The position numbers and the translations under genes are program-made. Shown one piece after another: positions 1 to 5,947 of a stretch of 8,861 nt of DNA. Location of the stretch: assembly GCA_964644465.1 (NCBI GenBank), contig CAZXVU010000088.1, forward strand, positions 1 to 8,861. Direction: 5' to 3'. This stretch comes from CAZXVU01 sp964644465 (GTDB taxonomy: Bacteria; Chlamydiota; Chlamydiia; Chlamydiales; SM23-39). Under the pieces are notes generated by a model. It was not told where the DNA came from. It did no database searches and saw only the letters and a program-made list of their open reading frames with translations. The first letter of the stretch is position 1; every line of letters starts with the position of its first letter.

Positions 1-78
1 GTGTCGCATAGCGGCAATTGCAGGGGACTGTAAATCCCCCGACTTCGGTCTTCGGCGGTTCGAGTCCGCCCGCCCCCA
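1..78 (+). tRNA. tRNA-Tyr (anticodon GTA), 5' end cut by window edge
   Basis: Most of a class II tRNA is visible. The anticodon arm is GGGGA at 23-27, a seven-base loop at 28-34 with anticodon GTA at 30-32, and TCCCC at 35-39. A long variable arm carries the hairpin GAC-TTCG-GTC (41-50). The T arm is GGCGG / TTCGAGT / CCGCC (54-70), and the 3' acceptor strand CGCCCCC (71-77) is followed by discriminator A78. GTA with a long variable arm identifies bacterial tRNA-Tyr. CCA is not encoded. The 5' acceptor strand lies outside the window apart from one base, so the gene is incomplete here but shows no sign of being broken. Its last bases also form one arm of an inverted repeat with the adjoining repeat element. 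Confidence 0.92.
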
Positions 79-125
79 AAAACACTACACAAACCTCAAG
101 CAACATACCCTAGTTTTGGGGGCGG
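70..125. repeat. 12-bp inverted repeat linking the tRNA 3' end to the repeat element
   Basis: The end of the tRNA, CCGCCCCCAAAA (70-81), is perfectly complementary to TTTTGGGGGCGG (114-125), with a 32-base spacer. A matching arrangement occurs near the right end: CGCCCCCAAAAA at 8613-8624 and TTTTTGGTGGGCG at 8652-8664. The arm is therefore a constant part of the element and not just a chance match to the tRNA. It could act as a terminator-like stem or mark the edge of an insertion. Confidence 0.7.
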
Positions 126-316
126 AGGAAGCCAATGAATTGGCTTCCGTGCGGACTCGAATCGAGGGCTTTGCCCGAGATCGCCGGCCCGGCAGCAAGC
201 GCGAAGGGCTGCGAGAGGGCGTCCCAAGCGTGACGAAGTACGCGCTTGGAGGATGGGGGGTTGGGGGAAGGGGAATGCCCTTCCCCCGTATTCTAGCATG
301 TGTCGCGTGGTGGACT
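114..316. repeat. GC-rich multi-hairpin repeat, copy 1 (full)
   Basis: This is one of two near full-length direct copies; the other is at 8653-8861. From about 151 onward they are highly similar, and the last 54 bases (263-316 versus 8808-8861) are identical. The copy is a string of hairpins: 10-bp arms at 127-136/139-148, GGGC-TTT-GCCC at 166-176, CCAAGCG/CGCTTGG at 224-230/243-249, and 10-bp arms at 263-272/278-287. The first two hairpins have different sequences in the other copy but remain palindromic. Short ORFs across it on both strands have Pro/Arg-rich, low-information products and I regard them as spurious. Possible identities are a structured RNA, a palindromic dispersed repeat or a mobile-element end. 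Confidence 0.85.
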
Positions 317-377
317 CTAGCCGGCCCGGCAGCATGGGCTGCGAAGCAGCTCAGCGCGAGGGCGTCCAGTCGTCCCC
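300..377. repeat. Multi-hairpin repeat, partial third copy
   Basis: It begins with GTGTCGCGTGGTGGACTC, which is also the end of copy 1. It then continues with GCCCGGCAGCA and GAGGGCGTCC, which match 186-223 and 8732-8770. The second hairpin of the full unit is absent. The following hairpin, GGGCTGC-GAA-GCAGCTC (337-353), keeps the GAA loop seen in the other copies with a different stem. The arrangement suggests head-to-tail units where the end of one overlaps the start of the next. From 378 to about 540 I see no gene and no clear structure. Confidence 0.65.
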
Positions 378-543
378 AATCTCATAGACAAAATCGTCAA
401 AAAATCCGATAGCTAAAAAATCTGGAAGGGATTTGGAGTGAAGGGATTGATTTACACATGGCTCAAAAATTTATTTAGGCTCGGTTCATCTATGGCGTTG
501 ATCCTAAACTGCTCACAAAGAGAATGTAAAAGTATTTTTACAG

Positions 544-572
544 TTTACTTTAACCCGTTTTGATGATAAAAT
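544..572 (+). promoter_or_regulatory. Predicted sigma-70-type promoter for the 603-1577 gene
   Basis: A -35 box TTTACT (544-549) and a -10 box TAAAAT (567-572, five of six consensus bases) are separated by 17 bases. They lie just upstream of a strong ribosome binding site GGGAGG (about 591-596) and ATG at 603, which would give a leader of roughly 25 bases. Confidence 0.5.
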
Positions 573-602
573 ATTGGCATTAGAAATAGAGGGAGGAAAT
601 TT

Positions 603-1577
603 ATGTTCGTATCATTGAATACCAGCCAGAGTATCGTTGATTTAATGCCTACGGTGGCTTGGCATTCAGATGTAAATAGAATTTTGGATAGATTTGTCAA
701 AGTATTTAATGAAACATTAAGCTCTTGCGATCAATCATCTCAGTGCCTTAGCAAAGCGGGCTGCAAAGCGCTTTGCACAAGCAAATTGAGCTCCAGGGAA
801 TTAAAAATCCAATTCTTAAGCAAAGATGATGCACTATCGATACAGCCTCTTTTCACACCAAACCCATTTTCTTGTCATGTTTACTTATATTTTTACTTAT
901 ATTTGCATCCCCTCCGTCAATTTAATGTATCAAGTGTATTATATAAGGTTGAAAATTGTACTACATGGCGCACAAGAACTTTTGAAGCTTTGCTTCCCTA
1001 TGATAAGGACTCGACGAGTACGCTCCATCTTCCAACGATGGAGATGGTTGATCTGAACGAAATAAGCCTAGATATGCTCGAGAACGAATTTAGGACTCTT
1101 AAGAGAACGAACCTGCCCGACTCGCAACCATCAACTACCGATCAACCCTCCATAGCAACCGGTCAAAATGCAGCCAAATCTAGCGCATCTGTAAACCAGA
1201 ATGATGCGGCTGCTACTCAAACGAAAAGAGATGAAAAATTAACGCCGCCTGATACAGCAGCTGCAAATGCAGCTTCCTCTCGGAAGGAAATAGACCCAGA
1301 TGCGAACAAAAATACTGCATCTGCTCAGCCTAAGCCGGACCAAACTGGAGGAAAAACAGACACACAAACTGATTCCTCCAAACCCGACCCTCAATCTTCA
1401 GGGCAGTCTCAAACACAAGCTGGATCGATTTCAAGTTGGCTCTTAGGTATCGGAGGAGTTGGATTAGCCGGAGGAGGCCTTTACGCGTGGCATCAATCAC
1501 GAAAGCGCGCCTCTCAAAAAGAGAACGCAGTCCAATCTTATCCTATTCGCCAAATGAGAGAGAATTTACATCGGTAA
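603..1577 (+). CDS. Hypothetical protein with Ser/Thr/Gln-rich linker and C-terminal membrane anchor
   Basis: The 324-aa product is not recognised. The ATG start is well supported by GGGAGG six to seven bases upstream and by a plausible promoter. Residues 1-170 form a region with clustered cysteines (42, 48, 54, 58, 91, 119). Residues about 172-275 are a low-complexity linker rich in Ser, Thr, Gln, Asp, Lys and Pro. Residues about 276-296 form a Gly-rich membrane segment starting ISSWLLGIGG, followed by a basic tail (HQSRKRASQK). There is no N-terminal signal peptide, so the layout is that of a tail-anchored or secreted-then-inserted protein. An N-terminal soluble domain, disordered spacer and single C-terminal anchor are compatible with a host-directed effector, but that is inference. 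A short direct repeat (ACTTATATTT twice, about 883-906) encodes the Tyr/Leu run. Confidence 0.8.
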   Translation: MFVSLNTSQSIVDLMPTVAWHSDVNRILDRFVKVFNETLSSCDQSSQCLSKAGCKALCTSKLSSRELKIQFLSKDDALSIQPLFTPNPFSCHVYLYFYLYLHPLRQFNVSSVLYKVENCTTWRTRTFEALLPYDKDSTSTLHLPTMEMVDLNEISLDMLENEFRTLKRTNLPDSQPSTTDQPSIATGQNAAKSSASVNQNDAAATQTKRDEKLTPPDTAAANAASSRKEIDPDANKNTASAQPKPDQTGGKTDTQTDSSKPDPQSSGQSQTQAGSISSWLLGIGGVGLAGGGLYAWHQSRKRASQKENAVQSYPIRQMRENLHR

Positions 1578-1739
1578 TTCTTAATCGTTAAATTCTTTCT
1601 GGATGTTCTCGATTTAGAGGTCTACTGATCCCCCTCCTGCGATTGATCTATTTTGGTGCTATTTGATGCGACTATCTGCTATCATGGCTATCTAACGATG
1701 GATGGGGTCGAGCGAGTCCTGTTTTCTATGGGAGTGTTT

Positions 1740-1943
1740 ATGGTTGTTCAGAAGAAAAAGCGAGTGGTTCGATCAAAGAAGCGATCTAATCGAGGCATTA
1801 AAAGGAAAATGGGAACTCGTCGGCGGCCTAAGAGGGCTGTCGCATCCAAAATCGCTATTTTGAAAGAAGCTGGCTTGATCGGATGCCTGACGGGCATGGG
1901 AGTCACCAGCACGAATTACAAAGATTTCTTGTATAAAGAATAG
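1740..1943 (+). CDS. Small, very basic protein; putative antitoxin partner of the following PIN-domain remnant
   Basis: The 67-aa product starts MVVQKKKRVVRSKKRS. I chose ATG 1740 because GGGAG lies five bases upstream; a longer in-frame start at 1653 lacks such support. Residues 4-36 are almost entirely Lys/Arg-rich. The C-terminal part, with the segments LIGCLTG and STNYKDFL, resembles the tail of VapB-like antitoxins, in which a short hydrophobic stretch is followed by a Ser-x-Asn-Tyr/Lys-Lys-x-Tyr/Phe-Leu pattern. The gene ends just before a PIN-domain reading frame, the usual antitoxin-toxin order. The strong positive charge at the N terminus is unusual for an antitoxin, and a nucleic-acid-binding protein is the alternative. 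The partner toxin is truncated, so this would now be an orphan. Confidence 0.6.
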   Translation: MVVQKKKRVVRSKKRSNRGIKRKMGTRRRPKRAVASKIAILKEAGLIGCLTGMGVTSTNYKDFLYKE

Positions 1944-1971
1944 CGCTATCCTGTTAGGCTCATCAAAAAAG

Positions 1972-2190
1972 ATTCTTATCGACACTGGATTCATAGTTGC
2001 ATTGTTCAACGCGGACGATGAGCATCACATCGATGCGAATAAGACTGCAGAAAGGATTGCAAATTTGAAGTGGTATACGACCTCTTTTGTGGTGCAGGAA
2101 ATCTTTTGGATGCTCTCAAAAAGAAAAAGTTTCTCCGATGCCTATGGATTCAATGCATTCTTGGCCATCGCCAATGCATCCCTGGGAGGC
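1972..2190 (+). pseudogene. PIN-domain (VapC-like) toxin, N-terminal half only
   Basis: The frame reads ILIDTGFIVALFNADDEHH and then WYTTSFVVQEIFWML. This is the start of a PIN-domain ribonuclease, with the first catalytic Asp at 1981-1983 and the second acidic residue, Glu, at 2098-2100. No ATG or GTG precedes the first motif in frame. The region upstream offers only CTG, ATC or ATT, and the TTG at 2002 falls after the first Asp. Homology stops at about 2190, so the C-terminal half with the remaining acidic residues is gone. The frame runs on to a stop at 2223 through sequence that belongs to another gene in a different frame. The gene cannot make an active toxin. Confidence 0.75.
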
Positions 2191-3151
2191 GATCATCAGT
2201 CTTCACAACCTCCAAGGGCTTGATTTGGCGTTCACTTCTCTCACCTCCCTTCCCATTGAAATATTCGACTTACCTAGTACCTGCACCGTTGATATAACAG
2301 GTTGCCCTTTTTCTTCTTCTGTCTTGGAAAGAATTCGCGAGAGGACCTCATCGCCAGATTATAACGGGCCTCGCATCAGCCATTCAATCAACGACCGAGT
2401 GACAACAACCTCTGATCGGCCTCTCGAGGAACTCCTTCCAGAACTCTACAATCTCATCAATAAGCCTCAACCCCAGTTCAGCGCCCTGCTCCAGTCTTCT
2501 ATCAATGCTGCAAGCCTTGCTACTTGGCTTGGAAGAATTGCCTATACCGCCGATTTCCAGAAAGGCAAAGAGTCGCAGGTTAAATTGGCCTTGAAAATAG
2601 CTGAGTATCTCGAGTTAGCCGAGAATGATCCAGCATTCCGAGAACATTTCTTTCGTGTTATCGAGAATGCTGCAACAACCTGTGGAGATAAGGTTACTCT
2701 TTCAATAATCTATTTGGGAATTGCCAGACGGCTTGCCAAGACCAGCTTAGACGACATAGCAGGACTTTCTTATCTCCTCATCCATGGCGTTTGGGCAATT
2801 GATGAACTGGAAAAAATCGCGCGGGAAAAGATTGCGACCTTACCCTTTTTTGATGAGGTTGAAGTGTATCTCGGATATTTCATTAAACTTCGAGAAAGGC
2901 TGAACCTTCCTCTGGATGTTGAGGAAATGCTCTATTGGAGGTGCAGTAGTTTGTCTCAAACGGACATTGAAAATGCCTATAATGCGGTATCGGCCAAAAT
3001 CCAATCCGTTCAAAACCAAGCCGAATTTTTGGTCAGTCAACCGATCTGGATAAAAGCTCTCACTAAAAAAGATCCAGAGGCCTTTGCAAAAGCATGTGAA
3101 AGCCCCAATGCTATGCAGGCGCTTGTTGAGCTAACAAAATCGCTTTTGTGA
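2174..3151 (+). CDS. NEL-family E3 ubiquitin ligase, 5'-truncated (lost most of its LRR region)
   Basis: From about 2190 the frame encodes the last leucine-rich repeat (SLHNLQGLDL, then SLTSLPIEIFDLPSTCTVDI), a linker with TSSPDYNGPRI, and a full IpaH/SspH-type novel E3 ligase domain. The catalytic CxD motif is in TTCGDKVTLS, with Cys codon 2681-2683 and Asp codon 2687-2689. Later segments IDELEKIAREKI and FFDEVEVYLGYF match the conserved core of the family. Such proteins are secreted effectors that transfer ubiquitin from host E2 to host targets, with the LRR choosing the target and restraining the ligase. Here the N-terminal secretion signal and nearly all LRRs are missing, replaced by the PIN-domain remnant in another frame. 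ATG 2174 is the nearest in-frame start and has no convincing ribosome binding site. The frame is open upstream to TTG 2087, but that stretch is a shadow of the PIN gene. Whether it is expressed is unknown. Confidence 0.85.
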   Translation: MHPWEAIISLHNLQGLDLAFTSLTSLPIEIFDLPSTCTVDITGCPFSSSVLERIRERTSSPDYNGPRISHSINDRVTTTSDRPLEELLPELYNLINKPQPQFSALLQSSINAASLATWLGRIAYTADFQKGKESQVKLALKIAEYLELAENDPAFREHFFRVIENAATTCGDKVTLSIIYLGIARRLAKTSLDDIAGLSYLLIHGVWAIDELEKIAREKIATLPFFDEVEVYLGYFIKLRERLNLPLDVEEMLYWRCSSLSQTDIENAYNAVSAKIQSVQNQAEFLVSQPIWIKALTKKDPEAFAKACESPNAMQALVELTKSLL

Positions 3152-3207
3152 AAATAAAAAACTGACCACGACGAGGGAGATAAACAAACGAAAACATTCG
3201 AGGAATT

Positions 3208-4029
3208 ATGACGAACAGTATTTCCACACTCATTCCTACGTCGGCCCCTGACGTTTATGCCACGGCTGAGGCGCTTCCCTTGGCAAAGCGCTTTCTTTCC
3301 TGTCATCATGCAACTAAGCTTCTCGAAACTGATCGGTTCATAAAGCCCATTCTCATCTACACCCAAAACATTGCAAGTGCTAAAACAGTAATTGATCAAA
3401 GTGACACTCCCTCCCTTGCGAGGATCTTCATTCCAGAACAAAATCTTCAGACGATCAAGAGTTTGCGATCTCTCGCTTTCGAAATCTTTAACGCTCAAAA
3501 AACTTCTCACAAAACTTCTTACAAAGTGCATGAGCAGGCGGGCCTTGGGAAGATGGCGATGGATCAATTTGCAAGACTCATAGAAAAGCATGAGACAGCA
3601 GCCACCCACGATCACATTAAGTTGCTCAAACAATGTGGAAATCATTGGTCGATGTCTCCCGAAGAATTGAAAGGCTACACTCAAATCGAAAATGATCTTA
3701 TTGAGGTTTACTTATTTCTCCAGGAGATCGTGTGCCATACAGATCACTACCGCAAAGAGTGGATTAGGCTATATCAAAACACCTATTGTGCAAACTACCC
3801 TGCCGACGATCGTTCCTGTAAAACTAATCCCGCAGATTTCTGCAGCATCCATGTATACAAGCGCATGTCCGGCTCAGAGCAAGGTGAGTTTATCAAAAAT
3901 CGGACCTGTAAACTTTTTCCTCACGCGCATGAATCGGTGAAAAACGATCCATACTATAGAGGGATCGTCCAAGATAGATGTCCCGAAGCGATGGAAAAAT
4001 CGAAAAAGCAGGATCATGAAGAGTTATGA
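3208..4029 (+). CDS. Hypothetical protein, Cys/His-rich C-terminal half
   Basis: The 273-aa product is not recognised. GAGG four bases before ATG 3208 supports the start, 56 bases after the NEL frame ends. The first 13 residues (MTNSISTLIPTSA) are Ser/Thr-rich and uncharged, as type III secretion signals often are, which is inference only. Residues 14-180 look like a helical domain, with segments such as QEIVCHTDHYRKEW. Residues about 175-262 contain many Cys and His, including NTYCANYPADDRSCKT and ADFCSIHVYK, and could bind zinc. The tail is charged (EKSKKQDHEEL). No membrane segment is seen. Composition and the intact frame argue that it is a real gene, probably secreted together with its neighbours. 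Confidence 0.78.
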   Translation: MTNSISTLIPTSAPDVYATAEALPLAKRFLSCHHATKLLETDRFIKPILIYTQNIASAKTVIDQSDTPSLARIFIPEQNLQTIKSLRSLAFEIFNAQKTSHKTSYKVHEQAGLGKMAMDQFARLIEKHETAATHDHIKLLKQCGNHWSMSPEELKGYTQIENDLIEVYLFLQEIVCHTDHYRKEWIRLYQNTYCANYPADDRSCKTNPADFCSIHVYKRMSGSEQGEFIKNRTCKLFPHAHESVKNDPYYRGIVQDRCPEAMEKSKKQDHEEL

Positions 4030-4069
4030 TCCCTCCTCTTCCATGCGCCAGGACACCTGCAAAGTCATT

Positions 4070-4442
4070 TCATAGTGCCTTCATCAACGCTAAAGTCTGC
4101 TTCGGCCTGCTCAGCAGCTGAGCTCTCCATTTTGGCATACTTGCCTCTTTCCACTCCAACTTCTCGGCTAACGTTCTGACTATATTTAGCGCCTGATTCC
4201 TTAGTTTCCCAAGAACCCATCCCTGCTCAGGAACCTTGCTGTACATCTTGTCCTCACCCCAGCTCCGATCCTAATGTGTTCTCAATCTGCCAGTGCCCTC
4301 GTATCCCACGAAGAAACTTTTTTGGAGGAAGTTTGCGCCTACTTGCCGAGGTCACATGGTATCGTATTTCTTCCGAGTCATTTTTGACCTCCATTTTCAT
4401 GAAGGTTATTAGCTTAGACAGTGGTCGGAATTTTTGGGACCA
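4070..4442 (-). pseudogene. ISAs1-family transposase, C-terminal remnant
   Basis: Reading the minus strand from 4442, one frame gives EEIRYHVTSAS, then FLRGIRGHWQIENTL (to 4272). This is the family's RYYxSS and HWxIENxLHW signature holding the last catalytic Glu. The next part, DRSWGEDK, then WVLGKLRNQALNIVRTL and a stop at 4070-4072, is in another frame and matches the conserved DVTFxED and LRNxAxNLLR end of the family. About three residues plus a frame change are missing at 4270-4272, so there was a small deletion inside the signature. The N-terminal two thirds, including the first two catalytic acids, are absent (in-frame stop at 4443-4445). The element cannot transpose. I could not define its terminal inverted repeats. 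The adjoining 4030-4069 shows no gene. Confidence 0.72.
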
Positions 4443-4854
4443 TCAAACACTTCCCAATCAAGGAAACCCGCAACAATCGACAGAAGCCGGTTGGCGCTAT
4501 GTCGGCGACGATCATATCCCCATCTGGTTCCAGAGCAAATGTGCCGCGAACTTTGCCAGATTCTTAGAGCATCTTCGAATCAGCGGTCATTTGAGAGGGT
4601 GGCGCTACCAGCCTAAAATATTTCGAGTCAAAGGTGTGCGAGGCGGCTATACCCCATAGTTCCAAGTCATTCGCAATGAAGGAACCTGCTTCTGGATAGA
4701 GGTAAATTCAACAGATGACGATCTTGCTCTATGGGAGAGAGTCTTGCTCTTTGAGACTTACTACGAGGAGGAAGAGTTGGTCAAGTTGGATACCGAATAT
4801 AAGAAGAACCTCGAACGCCTGAAAAGCCATCTCCCCGATTGGGAAGATGGTTGA
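4399..4854 (+). pseudogene. Unrecognised gene interrupted by an internal TAG
   Basis: One plus-strand frame reads GWRYVGDDHIPIWFQSKC, then GGYTP, a TAG at 4657-4659, and continues as FQVIRNEGTCFWIEVNST and a Glu/Lys-rich end to TGA at 4852-4854. Composition on both sides of the TAG is protein-like and the frame does not change, so a single nonsense mutation is the simplest explanation. The 5' limit is uncertain. In-frame starts at 4276, 4333 and 4399 all lie over the transposase remnant on the other strand, so the true N terminus was probably removed by that insertion. I do not recognise the family. Confidence 0.5.
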
Positions 4855-4898
4855 TAAAAGTCTACGAATGGTCTTGGAATAGCTAAAAATTTATTGAG

Positions 4899-4916
4899 TT
4901 GTTTGCCTCAAAACAA
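4899..4916. promoter_or_regulatory. Possible operator upstream of the ImmA-like gene
   Basis: TTGTTT (4899-4904) and AAACAA (4911-4916) form a perfect inverted repeat around a six-base centre, 14 bases before the first possible start codon. The position suits repression of the two-gene unit, but no repressor gene is in the window. Confidence 0.3.
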
Positions 4917-4929
4917 TTGTCTACCATAG

Positions 4930-5502
4930 TTGGAAAATGAGTTGGTGCACATGCTAGAGAGTGAAAAAACAGGCGCTCTAAACCCTGATTTTACAAAAGC
5001 CGAAAAAAGTGCGCTCCAAATTTTGGAGGACAACTTCATTGTTTCGCCTCCTGTTCCGGTGGAGGAACTTATTGAATTTGCCGGATTAGGTATTGTTCGA
5101 TCGGATTTTGATGACGGTGAAATCTCAGGTGTCATCAATTTGGAGAAAAAATATCTCTATATTAACGCCAAGGATTCTCCCGAAAGGCAGAGATTCACAA
5201 TCGCTCATGAATTAGGACATTGGATTTTGCACCGAAAAGAAATGGAGTCGAACAAGGAAATGGCAGTGTTATATCGACGATCTATCGGGACAAAAGAAAA
5301 TGATGTGTTTGAGCAAGAAGCGAATTTCTTTGCAGCGAATCTTTTGGTTCCAGAAAAAATGTTTCTTAAAGTCTATCAAGAAGAACAAAACAAAACTGTT
5401 CAGCAAGGTGGCTTCATAGTCTCTGATGCGGTCATAGCCAAAATATTTGAGGTCTCTAGATCAGTGATCGGCTATAGACGCCAATCGCTGGGAATGTGGT
5501 GA
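4930..5502 (+). CDS. ImmA/IrrE-family zinc metallopeptidase
   Basis: The 190-aa product carries the zinc-binding motif HELGH at residues 93-97 (in FTIAHELGHWILHR). The usual third-ligand segment EQEANFFAANLLVP follows, with Glu130 as the likely ligand and His93, Glu94 and His97 as the catalytic core. This pair of motifs defines the ImmA/IrrE peptidases, which cleave helix-turn-helix repressors in mobile elements or control stress responses. The last 30 residues (SDAVIAKIFEVSRSVIGYR) look like the small C-terminal helical region common in the family. Length is typical and all key residues are present, so it is probably active. The TTG at 4930 lacks a ribosome binding site; ATG 4951 is an alternative start. 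The stop overlaps the next start (TGATG), showing translational coupling. No XRE-type repressor is nearby, so its target is not evident. Confidence 0.9.
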   Translation: MENELVHMLESEKTGALNPDFTKAEKSALQILEDNFIVSPPVPVEELIEFAGLGIVRSDFDDGEISGVINLEKKYLYINAKDSPERQRFTIAHELGHWILHRKEMESNKEMAVLYRRSIGTKENDVFEQEANFFAANLLVPEKMFLKVYQEEQNKTVQQGGFIVSDAVIAKIFEVSRSVIGYRRQSLGMW

Positions 5503-5783
5503 TGGCAAAGGATAACAAAGAAAAATATGAGCATGCATTAGCTCAGGTTCGTGATAGCCTTCAGCATCAGGAGACAGCTGATCTACTGATCAAAACTCTC
5601 GGCAAACAATCGGATTTCGCTCCCATGGTCCTAAGGGCTTTGCGAAATTATTTGCCATTTTGGGCATATCTTTGGGTATATCTTGGCGTTCCTAGTTTGA
5701 TAATTACTCTTTTGGTAGTGAAATTTCCAGAGCTTGCGAACTGGATTTTTGCTTTCCTCTCTTCGAGTTCTACAAATCAATAA
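5502..5783 (+). CDS. Small membrane protein coupled to the ImmA-like peptidase
   Basis: The 93-aa product starts at ATG 5502, whose A is shared with the upstream TGA; two in-frame GTG codons just before it are less likely starts. Residues 1-46 are hydrophilic and helical (KYEHALAQVRDSLQHQETAD). Residues about 48-70 form a membrane segment (FWAYLWVYLGVPSLIITLLV). A short second hydrophobic or amphipathic stretch (LANWIFAFLSS) follows. The family is not recognised. Overlap with the peptidase gene implies joint production, so it could be a substrate, an inhibitor or a membrane anchor for it; that is inference. The frame stays open for 55 codons after its TAA, to another TAA at 5949, so the present end may be a later mutation. 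Confidence 0.75.
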   Translation: MAKDNKEKYEHALAQVRDSLQHQETADLLIKTLGKQSDFAPMVLRALRNYLPFWAYLWVYLGVPSLIITLLVVKFPELANWIFAFLSSSSTNQ

Positions 5784-5947
5784 ATTTCTTCGGTCATCAG
5801 AGAAGGCGAATTCATCCTGAGAAACACTCCTTCTGAAAATAACGGAAATCCAGAGTATTCAAAATTTCTTGGGCCGGAAAAGGAAACAGATGGAAGTGGG
5901 TCCTCGAACCTACCTACTGTTGATGCCATGGGGGAGCAGTGGGGGAA

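Noticed and set aside
96..412. Short ORFs on both strands over the left repeat
   Set aside because: They lie in a GC-rich multi-hairpin repeat, reappear over the right copy, and have Pro/Arg-rich sequence without domains or ribosome binding sites.
470..516. Inverted repeat TTTAGG / CCTAAA in the leader region
   Set aside because: The arms are six bases with a long spacer and no T run, so it is within chance expectation in AT-rich DNA.
826..1056. 76-codon plus-strand frame inside 603-1577
   Set aside because: It is contained in a better-supported gene with a promoter and ribosome binding site; the product has no clear domain.
3037..3684. 215-codon minus-strand frame
   Set aside because: It overlaps the NEL end and the start of the 3208 gene on the other strand, has no ribosome binding site and reads as antisense of real coding sequence.
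4276..4398. 5' part of the plus-strand frame before ATG 4399
   Set aside because: It is opposite the transposase signature (HWQIENTL) on the minus strand, so it is a shadow there.
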